Source of the DNA: an uncultured Acetatifactor sp.
GTDB taxonomy: Bacteria > Bacillota > Clostridia > Lachnospirales > Lachnospiraceae
DNA: 49,139 nt
Reading direction: 5' to 3'
Assembly: GCA_910586775.1 (NCBI GenBank)
Contig: CAJUJN010000029.1
Location: forward strand, 1-49,139
Both the position numbers and the translations under genes were made by a program. The notes under the pieces are model-generated. The model saw nothing but the letters and a program-made list of their open reading frames with translations. It did not search any database and was not told the origin of the DNA. Shown piece by piece: positions 1 to 8,969 of the stretch. The stretch's first letter is position 1; the number at the start of each line of letters is the position of its first letter.

Positions 1-23
1 TACAATAAAAATTGCCATAAACT

Positions 24-82
24 TGCAGCAGTTATTTGTAGACACTTCCTTACGCCGGCAAATGTTGTTGGGCACGAGTATA
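24..82. repeat. Intergenic repeat at the window edge
   Basis: This stretch lies 3' of the ABC exporter gene and holds two pieces that recur elsewhere in the window. Positions 24-53 match 11634-11663 at 26 of 30 bases; there the repeat overlaps the pelG stop codon. Positions 54-82, ending in GAGTATA, match the ends of the palindromic element near 29.25-29.34 kb and a segment just before the ABC-F gene. The join suggests a mosaic of small intergenic repeats. No gene is seen in positions 1-125. Confidence 0.55.
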
Positions 83-125
83 AATGCAAATTATTCTTTT
101 CCGTTATATAATATTCGATACACCG

Positions 126-1835
126 TCAGTTCCCCTTTACCTGCACAATCTTCTTATTTTCGATCCTGTATATCACATCGCACTCATTGGCCAGACTCAT
201 GTGATGGGTCACCATGATCAGCGTCTTGTTCTCCTTGATCTGGCGTATGGAATCAATGACCGCCATCTCTGTCTCCATGTCCAGGGCAGCGGTAGCCTCG
301 TCCATCACCAGAAGCTCAAAATCCTTATACAGCGCCCTCGCCAGCGCAATCCTCTGCCGCTGTCCTCCGGATATGGCAGTCCCGTTCTCCCCGATCAATG
401 TATGTACTCCCTCCGGCATCCGCATCACATCCTCCCAGATCTGGGCACATTTCAGGCATTCCTCCACCCTTGCCTGATCAATCTCTCTCTCGTCCTCAAA
501 GAAAGCCACATTATTCTGGATGGTCTCCCCGTTCAGGTATACGGTCTGCGGGATATAGCTCACCAGCTCGCCCATGCTGGCCCTGCAGGCTCCTTCCGAA
601 TCCCTTTGTTCTACAATGTCGTAGTCATCAAAGAAGACATGGCCGCTCTCCGGCTTTAAAAGTCCCAGCAGCAAATCCACAAAGGTGGTCTTTCCCGCGC
701 CGGAAGCGCCGATGATGGCAATGGAACAGCCCACAGGGATATCGATGGAAGCATCCTCAAATATTTTCACCCTGTCGTTGTAGCCGAAGGTCAGGTTCCT
801 GACGGAGACGCCTTTCTCAAAGGTAAGCTTCTTCTGGCGGACATGGCTGTTTTGCTCTTCCGTTTCCTTCATTTTCGTGTAGCCCGCCATGCACCCTCTC
901 ACCGCCTCATAGGACTTCCGGGCGAATTCCACATTGTTCATCCCGCTTAAAATCCCATATGCCATGGGAAGCATCCGCACCAGTGCCGTGATATACACCA
1001 CCATGGGGGCAAGGACTGCGGCCAGATTCGTTCCGAAGACCAGTATCACAGCCAGCACCACAAACATGGCGGCCATGATGGAATTCTGCAGAATGACGCC
1101 GATGCTGCTGACCTTGTATTTATATTCCCCCTGCACCTGAGCATATTCATTGCTGGCGTCCCTGTATTTTCCCAGCACAAAAGCCGAACGGTCATCTATC
1201 TTCATCTCCTTGAAAGAGCCGTATGCGATGGTAATCTGGGAATTCGCCTTAATGGAACAGGCCCTGCTCTTCTCCCCGTACGCGATCATTCGGGCGCGGG
1301 TGCGTAAGAATACAAATGCCATGAGCAACAGCAATACCAGGCTGCTGATCACCCCCACCCATCTGGAGACATAGATCAGCACCGCTGCATAGCCCGCCAT
1401 GGTGATGCCGCTCACCACGATCCCGATACAGTCCACTATGATCTGAATACAGCTGGTTGTGTCGTTCCTGACCATATTCAGGGCCTGCATAGCGGTCTTA
1501 CGGTTATGCTCCGTCAGTTCCTCTTTTATCAGCAGTTCATAGATCTTCATTGACAGCTTCTGGGCACCGTTGTAGATAAACCGGTTGGAGACCTTGCTCT
1601 TATACAGTTCGAAAAGGCACTTCAGCAGTGAGAGAAGTACCATAAACAGTGTAAAAACAATCAGTTTATCGGACACCTGATTCTCCCGAACCACTTTGTT
1701 AATGATATAAATGATTACGGAAAAGCTGAAGATATCCACAACAGGGCTTATGAGACCGAAAACCGCGTACAGCTTCCAGGTTCTCTGTTCCTTTTTCTCC
1801 AACGTTCCTGTCAGATATTTGAACATTTCAATCAT
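126..1835 (-). CDS. ABC exporter with fused membrane and ATPase domains (glycan/lipid flippase-like)
   Basis: A type IV half-transporter of 569 aa: about six membrane segments over residues 20-300, then a nucleotide-binding domain. Visible motifs are Walker A GASGAGKTT (residues 376-384), a Q-loop IPQ, signature ISGGQRQR and Walker B LLVMDEATAALD. A start at 1835 is preferred over the upstream ATG at 1862 because GGAGG lies 8 bases before it. It is the last gene of the minus-strand surface-polysaccharide group, after the Fe-S protein. By position it may move a lipid-linked glycan or modified precursor across the membrane, as PglK/MsbA-type exporters do. The substrate cannot be read from sequence; peptide or drug export is the alternative. 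Confidence 0.85.
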   Translation of the reverse strand: MIEMFKYLTGTLEKKEQRTWKLYAVFGLISPVVDIFSFSVIIYIINKVVRENQVSDKLIVFTLFMVLLSLLKCLFELYKSKVSNRFIYNGAQKLSMKIYELLIKEELTEHNRKTAMQALNMVRNDTTSCIQIIVDCIGIVVSGITMAGYAAVLIYVSRWVGVISSLVLLLLMAFVFLRTRARMIAYGEKSRACSIKANSQITIAYGSFKEMKIDDRSAFVLGKYRDASNEYAQVQGEYKYKVSSIGVILQNSIMAAMFVVLAVILVFGTNLAAVLAPMVVYITALVRMLPMAYGILSGMNNVEFARKSYEAVRGCMAGYTKMKETEEQNSHVRQKKLTFEKGVSVRNLTFGYNDRVKIFEDASIDIPVGCSIAIIGASGAGKTTFVDLLLGLLKPESGHVFFDDYDIVEQRDSEGACRASMGELVSYIPQTVYLNGETIQNNVAFFEDEREIDQARVEECLKCAQIWEDVMRMPEGVHTLIGENGTAISGGQRQRIALARALYKDFELLVMDEATAALDMETEMAVIDSIRQIKENKTLIMVTHHMSLANECDVIYRIENKKIVQVKGN

Positions 1836-1940
1836 GCTGATTTCCTCCGGATTTTTCTGCATCCGGATGATTTAAAAAGTTCACATAATCAAAATCATCC
1901 AGATACCGTCTTTTCCAAAACATTTCCTGATAAAATAGCT

Positions 1941-3062
1941 TCATCCTTTCACTATCCTCCCCAAAAGTGTCTTCGTATACATTATAATGATAAATAAAAA
2001 TCGAAATACAGGAAACGGCAGTGCCCTGTAAAAATACATGAAACGCTTACGCCCTCTGCCCGCCGGTGTGGGACTTGTCAGCCTTGGCTGCAGCACATCC
2101 TGCTCCTTGCATGCAAACCAACGCAGCTCCTCTTTTACCTGTTCCCAGATTTCCCGGGCCGCTGACCTGTGAATGATGACCAAGGAAGTTCCCATCCCGT
2201 CCTCCATTTCCGGCCTGACCTTCTCGATGCCCCAGAAATCCCCGATGGTAAAATCGCTGTCCCTGTCCACGGTGCAGTATTTGCAGGCATGGCAGGAGGG
2301 GCGTATGATCTGGTTTGCAAAATACATCCTGCAGTACACATCCCCATACAGCGAATGTGCCTGCTCCCTGCCTCCCGCCACGTAAGCGCAGGTATGCCCG
2401 TTATCTTTATTCCGTTTATCCCTGAAATAAAACCGCGTCATTTTCCCGCCGGACTTTCTCTCCAGATACTTCACATAGGATGCCCACACCCCGGGAGAAG
2501 GCGCCCCATAGCAGACCAGATCCGCAATGATCAGCTTTGGATAAGGCTTCTTCAGAAAAAGCCGCAGCGCATGGGCCTGGCAGGGCGTCCCGCAAAACAG
2601 CACCCATCTGTCTTCCTTCAAATGTTCCTGCACCCTGCGGTAGATTCCCTCCGGATTGCTCTGGACATACTTTGTCTTCTTCAGCGCCTCCAGTTCTTCC
2701 GGATTCCATGCCTCCTTATGCACCACCTCCATATTCTCATTGAAGGCGGCTCCGAAGACCACACCCTGCCGCCGGAACACGTATTCTGCCAGAACCGGAA
2801 ACATGCCTCCTGAGGAACTGGCGCGCCGGAGCGTCTCATCCTTCGCCTGCACTCCGAAATAAAAGTTCTCCCCCCTGCCCGCCTTCTCCCCTTTTATGGG
2901 ACAGACCTGTTCACAGCGTCCGCACTGAATGCACTTTTCTTCATCCACCCGGGGATACCGAAAGCCCTCCTCATCCGAAATCATATGGATTGCACCCACC
3001 GGGCAGATATCCCTGCACGCGCTGCAGCCGCAGCACGCCTCTTTTTTCTCATATAATTTCAT
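1941..3062 (-). CDS. Fe-S protein with F420-hydrogenase beta-subunit domain, polysaccharide-cluster type
   Basis: The N-terminus carries two 4Fe-4S ferredoxin motifs (CCGCSACRDICPVGAI, then CIQCGRCEQVCPIKG), followed by the coenzyme F420 hydrogenase/dehydrogenase beta-subunit domains. Further cysteines lie near residue 265 (CHACKYCTVDRDSDFTIGDFWG). The start at 3062 is chosen because GGAG sits 8 bases upstream; a longer frame from 3149 has a low-complexity, poorly initiated extension. Proteins of this family are regularly found beside polysaccharide pyruvyl transferases in clostridial capsule and exopolysaccharide loci, as here. Their exact redox reaction in glycan modification is not settled, so a role in tailoring a sugar is inferred from context. 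Confidence 0.85.
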   Translation of the reverse strand: MKLYEKKEACCGCSACRDICPVGAIHMISDEEGFRYPRVDEEKCIQCGRCEQVCPIKGEKAGRGENFYFGVQAKDETLRRASSSGGMFPVLAEYVFRRQGVVFGAAFNENMEVVHKEAWNPEELEALKKTKYVQSNPEGIYRRVQEHLKEDRWVLFCGTPCQAHALRLFLKKPYPKLIIADLVCYGAPSPGVWASYVKYLERKSGGKMTRFYFRDKRNKDNGHTCAYVAGGREQAHSLYGDVYCRMYFANQIIRPSCHACKYCTVDRDSDFTIGDFWGIEKVRPEMEDGMGTSLVIIHRSAAREIWEQVKEELRWFACKEQDVLQPRLTSPTPAGRGRKRFMYFYRALPFPVFRFLFIIIMYTKTLLGRIVKG

Positions 3063-3213
3063 TCCCGCTTCTCCTGCCTTGTCCTGACCTGCTGCCTCCC
3101 GGCAGTTTCCTTCCCGTCTGACCTGTCCTGCCGCTCCCCGGGGGTTCATTTCTGCCTGCTCTGCTGCCTTGCTGCAGCTTCACTCCCGGCGCATCCCTGA
3201 TAACAAGTTCTGA

Positions 3214-4344
3214 TCATGACAGATTCCCCAGTAAAAACGCCCGGGATTCCTGCACTGCCTCCCTGGTCCTGCCTTGAACCTTTTCCCAGTCGACAGAGGC
3301 GTCAATATCCCTTTCCGGACCATCCTGATAGATCCTGTCCTCCAGTCCGTGAATCTGCAGTATATTCTGCAGCCTGGCGCTGAGGCTCCTGTGGGCAAAC
3401 GCCAGGAATTTCTTCTGATAGATAATGCTGAAGGCAACGGCATGGAACGAATTGGTCACCACATATTCCGCATGGTGGATGTACCCCAGGAATTCCGCCG
3501 GTCCCGCCGTCACGTCCAGCTCAAAGCCCTTGTCCGCCCCCTGCAGCCCCGCCCGCACTTCCACCACAGGCAGATGTTTCTCCCCGGATAGTATCCCGGC
3601 ATATTCCGCCATTTTCTCATTGCCCTCCGTCACATACATGAGAATGTATCCTTTCCTGTCAGGCTTTCTCTCCGCTTCCTGCCAGACTTCCTTCCCCAGG
3701 AAAAACACCGGGTCCAGTACCGCCCTGACGTCTCCTTTGTAAAATTTCCTGACATAGGGAATCGCTGCCGCCTCCCGCACGGACAATGCATCCACATACC
3801 GGATCAGACGGGCAAACTTTTCGTCATGCCGTGAATGAATAGACGCTCCGCCGAAGCTTGCTGCATAGGCAATGACCTTTTCTTTCCGTCTGTTTCGGAA
3901 CGCACCGAAATAAGCCTTCCGCAGACCGCAGGTAATATCCGGATTCCAGATCTGATCGCTCCCTACTATGTAATATCGGTACGGCAGCTTTCTCAGCCCC
4001 CCTGCCGTCAACAGCTTCGGCTGTTCCTTTTCAATCAGATACTCCTGCCGGAAACGGTTCATATTTGCGCGCTGCCTGGAAAACTGCTCTTTTACCCGCA
4101 TATGCGCCCGGAAACCGTTCCACATATGGAACAGTCCCCATATGCGCCCCTTCAGGCCCTGAATCGGCGCATATGGAATCCACCAGTGCCTTCCCGTCAT
4201 ATAAGGAGGCTCATAGCGCACGATCTCAGCCGGTATCCCGTTATCGCACAGAAAGCGTTTCAGGCCGTACGCCTGCAGCATGGCACCGTAATTATTCGAA
4301 CAATGGAACGTTATGATTCCCACTTCGGCCTTTCTTCTACTCAT
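3214..4344 (-). CDS. Polysaccharide pyruvyl transferase family protein
   Basis: Family members add a pyruvate ketal from phosphoenolpyruvate to a sugar of a cell-surface glycan. The 376-aa protein shows the family's N-terminal GIITFHCSNNYGAMLQAYGL, a central GSDQIWNPDI, and near the C-terminus the conserved VTNSFHAVAFSIIYQKKFLAF, which contains the catalytic-region histidine. The start at 4344 has GAAGGAG 8 bases upstream and lies one base beyond the stop of the preceding GT2 gene, so translation is probably coupled. With the neighbouring Fe-S protein it forms the tailoring pair of this locus; the acceptor sugar is unknown. Confidence 0.88.
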   Translation of the reverse strand: MSRRKAEVGIITFHCSNNYGAMLQAYGLKRFLCDNGIPAEIVRYEPPYMTGRHWWIPYAPIQGLKGRIWGLFHMWNGFRAHMRVKEQFSRQRANMNRFRQEYLIEKEQPKLLTAGGLRKLPYRYYIVGSDQIWNPDITCGLRKAYFGAFRNRRKEKVIAYAASFGGASIHSRHDEKFARLIRYVDALSVREAAAIPYVRKFYKGDVRAVLDPVFFLGKEVWQEAERKPDRKGYILMYVTEGNEKMAEYAGILSGEKHLPVVEVRAGLQGADKGFELDVTAGPAEFLGYIHHAEYVVTNSFHAVAFSIIYQKKFLAFAHRSLSARLQNILQIHGLEDRIYQDGPERDIDASVDWEKVQGRTREAVQESRAFLLGNLS

Positions 4345-4345
4345 C

Positions 4346-5860
4346 TCAACGACTCCTTCTTTTTGCCAGTCCAAGTATGATCCTATTTAAAATAACATAT
4401 GCAGGATAGCATCCAAAGCAGCAGGCGAACAACAGACGGTCACTGAGACAGATTCGCCGGAACAGAGGATGTCTCTTCTCCTCCGCAGCAATTTTTCTCA
4501 ATTCCCGGCGGGCTTTTTCTGCTCCGCCGCCTTCGCCGTCTCTGTCTGCTTTCCCCCTCGCTCCGGCATTCCCGACATTGCCGGTTCCTCCGGCTTTTCC
4601 TCTTCCGGTCCTACCCGCGCTTCCTGCCCCTTCTGCTCCTCCGGTTCTCCCCGCGTTTCCTGCCCCTTCTGCTCCTCCGGTTCTCCCCGCGCTTCCTGCC
4701 CCTTCTGCTCTTCCGGTTCTCTCCACGCTTCCTGTCCCTTCTGCTCCTCCGGTTCTCCCCGCGCTTCCTGTCCCTTCTGCTCTTCCGGTTTTTCTGCGCC
4801 TCTGCGTTTCATAACTCCTCCGGATCTGGTCCACCGCCAGAATTTCCCACCTCATCGCATGCTCCGCATTTCCTCTTCCATATTCACCGTCCCTGATCCT
4901 TACCGCACTCTCAAAATACCCCATTCTTCTCGCTGTTCCCGCAGAACTGGTGACGCTTTCCCCATGCATCCTGTAATAATACCACTCCTCCAGGCAGTAC
5001 ACACTTCTCACCCGGTTCCTGACCAGCTGATACAGGAAAAAGGTATCCTCACCGTTTATCAGTCCTCTGTCAAACCGCAGTTCTCCCACAGCCTCTCTTA
5101 AAATCAGCTTCCCGCCGATTCCCGAAAAGGTGTCCGTATACTTTACATGAAACCACTCTTCCGTTCCGGCCTCGTCCGCTGCCAGGCACCGCGCCCGTCC
5201 GGCTCTTTCCGAAACTTCCGGGCAATCTGATTTTCGTCCCCTTCCCGTTTCCGGTAAAGCAGGTTCCTCCACAGTACCGTATGCTGTCCCCCGCTGTGTT
5301 TTCTCTTCGCTGCCGGATACCGCCTCCCGCCGCGCTTTCCCTGCACTGCCGGATGCTGCCTCCCGCTGCGCTTCCCCTGCACTGCCGGATACCGCCTCCC
5401 GCTGCGCTTTCCCTGCACTGCCGGATACTGCCTCCCGCTGCGCTTCCCCTGCACTGCCGGATGCTGCCTCCAGAACCGCCCCCAGGCGGTCACTGTCCAG
5501 TTTCCTGTACCCGCAGAAAACCAACTGTGCATGGTTCTCCTCCGCCTGCCAAAGCATTTCCTCCAACAGGCGCGGATGAATCGCATCGTCGCTGTCCAGA
5601 AAAAAGACATATTCCCCTGTGGCAGCATTGAGCCCAAGATTTCTGGCCGCGGAAACACCGCTGTTCTTCTGCCGCAGCACCCGAATTCTCCCGTCTGTCT
5701 CCGCAAGCCTTCCGCAAACTACGGCGCTGTCATCCGCGGAACCGTCGTCCACTGCAATGATCTCCAGACTCCCATATGTCTGGCCCGTCACGGACCAAAG
5801 ACACTGCTCTATATATCTTTCCGCATTATACACGGGAATAATTACAGATATTTTCTTCAT
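4346..5860 (-). CDS. Family 2 glycosyltransferase carrying two in-frame 12-residue repeat tracts
   Basis: A GT-A fold transferase adding sugars from nucleotide donors to a growing glycan. Residues 1-115 hold VIIPVYNAERYIEQ, VDDGSADDS and the metal-binding FLDSDD; a later GLINGEDTFFLYQL is the usual catalytic-acid region. A repeat tract of about five 12-residue units (SGSAGEAQREAV-like) sits at about residues 128-187, between these halves. A second tract (RTGGAEGAGSAG-like) lies at about residues 356-424, before a hydrophobic, basic C-terminus. Both tracts derive from 36-bp DNA repeats that keep the frame. Start at 5860 fits the family; an upstream extension to 6028 lacks homology-like features. 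The repeats make 504 aa, longer than usual for this family. Confidence 0.82.
   Translation of the reverse strand: MKKISVIIPVYNAERYIEQCLWSVTGQTYGSLEIIAVDDGSADDSAVVCGRLAETDGRIRVLRQKNSGVSAARNLGLNAATGEYVFFLDSDDAIHPRLLEEMLWQAEENHAQLVFCGYRKLDSDRLGAVLEAASGSAGEAQREAVSGSAGKAQREAVSGSAGEAQREAASGSAGKARREAVSGSEEKTQRGTAYGTVEEPALPETGRGRKSDCPEVSERAGRARCLAADEAGTEEWFHVKYTDTFSGIGGKLILREAVGELRFDRGLINGEDTFFLYQLVRNRVRSVYCLEEWYYYRMHGESVTSSAGTARRMGYFESAVRIRDGEYGRGNAEHAMRWEILAVDQIRRSYETQRRRKTGRAEGTGSAGRTGGAEGTGSVERTGRAEGAGSAGRTGGAEGAGNAGRTGGAEGAGSAGRTGRGKAGGTGNVGNAGARGKADRDGEGGGAEKARRELRKIAAEEKRHPLFRRICLSDRLLFACCFGCYPAYVILNRIILGLAKRRSR
4612..4795. repeat. 36-bp tandem repeat, about 5 copies, inside the GT2 gene
   Basis: The period is exactly 36 bp, so all reading frames are preserved and other frames also look like repetitive ORFs. 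Copies differ by a few bases. On the coding strand they give glycine/arginine/glutamate-rich 12-residue units. Confidence 0.9.
5311..5478. repeat. Second 36-bp tandem repeat inside the GT2 gene
   Basis: Four to five units of 36 bp, unrelated in sequence to the tract at 4612-4795 but of identical period. They encode serine/glycine/alanine-rich units between the DXD and ED regions of the transferase. Confidence 0.9.
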
Positions 5861-6106
5861 TGAAGCTGCTTTTCCCTCTCTGCCTGTTCCTGCATCGGCT
5901 CCCTCCAGGCTCATGAACGGTATCGGAACCGTTTTTGCTCCTGCATTTATACTGCGCATCCAGGCAGGCTGCAGATTACTGTTCACCGGTGCCGCGCCGC
6001 AAGATGTTTTCGTGCGCACCCTGCTCATTTCGTATGCGCCATGTTGCTGTGAACGGTAAAGCCCTGAACAGAAAATTTACCGTTATTGTCTGCGTATAAT
6101 TTTCAA

Positions 6107-6134
6107 ATGACAATAGCCATTTCGGACATAATAT
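6107..6134 (+). promoter_or_regulatory. Candidate promoter for the plus-strand DUF4874/DUF4832 gene
   Basis: ATGACA at 6107-6112 and TAATAT at 6129-6134 are separated by 16 bases. The element lies about 60 bases before the gene start in the 334-base divergent gap (5861-6194). TATTGTC/GACAATA form a small inverted repeat over part of it. No other structure was recognised in this gap. Confidence 0.35.
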
Positions 6135-6194
6135 GTTACAATACCCCCCGACGCCTTTGACACATTCACTCACAACAGATTGGAAGCATAACCT

Positions 6195-7694
6195 ATGAAA
6201 AAAACGCCTGTGAAGAAAAAGAACATCCTCACCCCGTTCCTGGTCACCGCCATCCTCCTCATTGCAGGAGGCATCTGCTGTTTCCGAAACCTGTTATTCC
6301 CAGACTACAAATCTGCGGTCTCTGCCGAATCCGCCCGGGAATTGAATAATCCCTATATTGGCTGGTACCAGATATACCCTTACACCCTTTCTGAAGCCGC
6401 CTTTGACCCGGCACTGATTCCGGAACAGACCTCCGCTCCGGGCCTGGTCATGCTGCAGTTCAATCTGTCCAATTACGCCCACAGCACCATCGGCAAAGCA
6501 GGCCTTAAGCAGCTCGGCGACATACTGGATGCCTGGCATTCCACGGGAAAGCAGCTGATCATCCGCTTTCTCTATGACTGGGACGGTCTTGCCCTGGAAA
6601 AAGAACCCGAGAGCCTTGCTCTGGTACTGGAACACATGTCCCAGGCAGCGGAAGTCATCAATCTTCACTCCGACTGCGTCTACATCCTGCAGGGCATCTT
6701 CGTAGGCGCCTGGGGCGAAATGCACAGTTCCAATTATATGGATGAGGAAAATATGCTCACCCTTATCCGTCACTTGGCTTCCGTCACCAGCCCTGATATT
6801 TTCCTGGCTGTACGCACGCCTGAACAATGGCGCACCATCGCCAAAACCGCGGAACCCCTTTCCCCGGAAAACGCCTATGACGGCTCACTGACGGCAAGGC
6901 TCAGTCTCTTCAATGACGGTATGCTTGGCTCCGATACGGATCTGGGAACCTATGGAGAATCCGGCTCATCTTCATCGTCAGACTTCGGAAAACGCCCCCG
7001 CCAGACAGAACTTCTCTTCCAGGAGGCTTTATGCCGCTTTGTGCCCAACGGCGGCGAAGTGGTCATCGACAATCCGTATAATGATCTTCCGTATGCCGTG
7101 GAAGACCTGGCCCGTATGCATGTCTCCTATCTGAACAAAGCCTACGATGAGACTGTGTTCTCCAAATGGCGGGAAGATACTTTTCAGGGAAAGGGGCCTT
7201 TCCAGGGCATGAACGGCTATGATTATGTTTCCAGGCACCTGGGGTACCGCTATGTTCTCCGCTCCTCGGCATTCTCCCTGGAGACCCCCTGGGCGAAGGA
7301 AGCGGATTTGTCCATTGTGATGGAAAACACCGGTTTTTCAAACAGCTATAAACTCTTTGACGTATGGCTCACTGTGAAAAATACTGACAGCGGAGAGGTA
7401 TCCACGGTTCCGGTTCCCACTGACACACGGCTATGGAATGCCGGCTCCCTGTTTCAACTGGATATTACTCTGGATGTCAGCGGCTTCCGGGCAGGAACTT
7501 ACGAAATCTTCCTGCATATCCAGGACCCCTCCTCAGGCTATCCGATTTATCTGGCCAACGAAGGCGCGGAATATGAAAACGGCTGTTTCGCAGGAACTTT
7601 AACCTTTCAGAAATTCCCCCAATGGGACTTTCTCATCAGCGCCCTCATTGGCAAAGCGCAGGATATATCCGTCGGCTTTTCGCCTCAGCAGTAA
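6195..7694 (+). CDS. DUF4874/DUF4832 protein with N-terminal membrane anchor
   Basis: A 499-aa protein with a lysine-rich N-terminus and one hydrophobic segment (about residues 12-33), so the bulk is probably outside the cell. DUF4874-type features include ELNNPYIGWYQIYPY, YILQGIFVGAWGEMHSS and LAVRTPEQWRTI. DUF4832-type features include LSLFNDGMLGSDTDLGTYGE and GYDYVSRHLGYRYVLR. The family resembles a glycosidase-like barrel, but no reaction is established. GGAAG lies 8 bases before the ATG. A paralogue lies head-on at 7599-8969 and the two genes overlap by 96 bp. The last 25 or so residues are read antisense to the paralogue's end and look like an extension past a lost native stop. A role in modifying the locus polysaccharide is inferred only from position. 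Confidence 0.8.
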   Translation: MKKTPVKKKNILTPFLVTAILLIAGGICCFRNLLFPDYKSAVSAESARELNNPYIGWYQIYPYTLSEAAFDPALIPEQTSAPGLVMLQFNLSNYAHSTIGKAGLKQLGDILDAWHSTGKQLIIRFLYDWDGLALEKEPESLALVLEHMSQAAEVINLHSDCVYILQGIFVGAWGEMHSSNYMDEENMLTLIRHLASVTSPDIFLAVRTPEQWRTIAKTAEPLSPENAYDGSLTARLSLFNDGMLGSDTDLGTYGESGSSSSSDFGKRPRQTELLFQEALCRFVPNGGEVVIDNPYNDLPYAVEDLARMHVSYLNKAYDETVFSKWREDTFQGKGPFQGMNGYDYVSRHLGYRYVLRSSAFSLETPWAKEADLSIVMENTGFSNSYKLFDVWLTVKNTDSGEVSTVPVPTDTRLWNAGSLFQLDITLDVSGFRAGTYEIFLHIQDPSSGYPIYLANEGAEYENGCFAGTLTFQKFPQWDFLISALIGKAQDISVGFSPQQ

Positions 7695-8969
7695 ATACAG
7701 CCGGCTGCCGGCGGCTCCTTCCTCCCGGGAAAGCACCGCCGTCAGCACGGACTCCTGCCCGCTCTTCCAGTTCCGGGCATCCGTATCCAGCCGCCTGCAG
7801 CTGCTACTGCCCTGCTCCCTTTCCGTCACCAGAAGGCACTCCGCCTCCTGGTACAGATTCCCGAATCCGCAGTTTTTTATGGTCATCTGCAGCTCATCTT
7901 TCTTTACCGTTATATTCCGAACGAAAAACCGATATCCAAGATGCCTGCCGATGTAATCGTATCCGCTTAAGCCATGCCAGCACCCCGGCTCTTCCACCTT
8001 TTCCTTTCTCCAGTGGTCCAGCTGTTCCGGATGGTAGATACTGTTCAGATAGCAGACATGCATCTTTGCCAGGTCCTCCGCCGCCTGTCTGCTGCTTTTA
8101 AAGGGCATGCAGGAAAGGATTTCTCCGCCGTTGGGAACCGCGTCCATATACTGTTCCTGCCACCCCAGTTCTTCTTCCCGGCTCCAGCTTCCGTTCTCCC
8201 CCGCTTCCCGCCCGGACGCGGTGCCGTATGTTCCCATGTCCGTGGGAGAGCCGAAAATGCCGTCATTGAACAGCCCCAGCCGCTCCTTCAGGCCGCCTGA
8301 CGTCAATCTCCCTGTTATCCTGCGCCACTGAGCCGGGGTGCGCACCGCCAGAAAGCATCTGCCCTCCGTAACCCGGTACAGCGTATCTATCAGTTCACAC
8401 ATGGATACCTCGTCCAGAAATTTGGAGCCGTGCATTTCTCCCCAGTTTCCCACGAAAATGCCCTGCATCACCAGAATATCTTCCAGGTATGGACGGATGG
8501 CTCCCCCTGCCTGCTCCATGTGCCGTTTCACCATGGCAAGGGTCAGCGGCTCTCTCTCCATCCCCCTGCCCTCCGTGTCGTAGACAAACCGCAGCAGCAG
8601 CTGTTTCCTGTTTTTCCGAAAAAATTCCATGATCTGCCCGATATGAAGCAGCGTCTCCCGGGAAAGGGGCTTTGTCCGGAAATCTCCGATGTCGATCAGC
8701 GCCAGGGCAAGCCGCTCCGCCCGGCAGCTTTCGTCCAGCCATGCCTCTTCTTCCACAGGCCGCCCGTCCGCAGCCGGCTGTGCCCTGAAAGTATAGACAT
8801 GATACCAGCCGCAGCCGGGATTGGACAGTTCTTCACTGCTTTCCCTGAGTTCCGCACTCTGAAACTCCGGGAATACAGGGAGCCGGTCCTGCTTCTGTGC
8901 TTTTCTTCTTCCGCTTTCCTGCCCTGCGGAATCCTGCCTGCCGGCTCCCTTTTTAAATCTTATCAGCAC
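7599..8969 (-). CDS. DUF4874/DUF4832 protein, last gene of the pel-like operon
   Basis: A 456-aa paralogue of the plus-strand gene beside it. Shared motifs are ELSNPGCGWYHVYTF, LVMQGIFVGNWGEMHGSKF, LAVRTPAQWRRI, LGLFNDGIFGSPTDMGTYG, PNGGEI and GYDYIGRHLGYRFFVR. Unlike the paralogue it has no N-terminal membrane segment, only a basic, low-complexity start, so it may be cytoplasmic. The start is a GTG overlapping the end of the GT2 gene by 17 bp, with GGAGG about 12 bases upstream, suggesting coupling. Family function is not established; the conserved acidic residues in GEMH and FNDG are compatible with a carbohydrate-active barrel, which is inference. Confidence 0.78.
   Translation of the reverse strand: MLIRFKKGAGRQDSAGQESGRRKAQKQDRLPVFPEFQSAELRESSEELSNPGCGWYHVYTFRAQPAADGRPVEEEAWLDESCRAERLALALIDIGDFRTKPLSRETLLHIGQIMEFFRKNRKQLLLRFVYDTEGRGMEREPLTLAMVKRHMEQAGGAIRPYLEDILVMQGIFVGNWGEMHGSKFLDEVSMCELIDTLYRVTEGRCFLAVRTPAQWRRITGRLTSGGLKERLGLFNDGIFGSPTDMGTYGTASGREAGENGSWSREEELGWQEQYMDAVPNGGEILSCMPFKSSRQAAEDLAKMHVCYLNSIYHPEQLDHWRKEKVEEPGCWHGLSGYDYIGRHLGYRFFVRNITVKKDELQMTIKNCGFGNLYQEAECLLVTEREQGSSSCRRLDTDARNWKSGQESVLTAVLSREEGAAGSRLYLLLRRKADGYILRFANEGADEKVPLGEFLKG

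Noticed and set aside
4498..4812. Alternative minus-strand frame rich in PEEQKGQEARGE units inside the GT2 gene
   Set aside because: A 36-bp repeat keeps all frames open; only the main frame joins to GT2 motifs on both sides.
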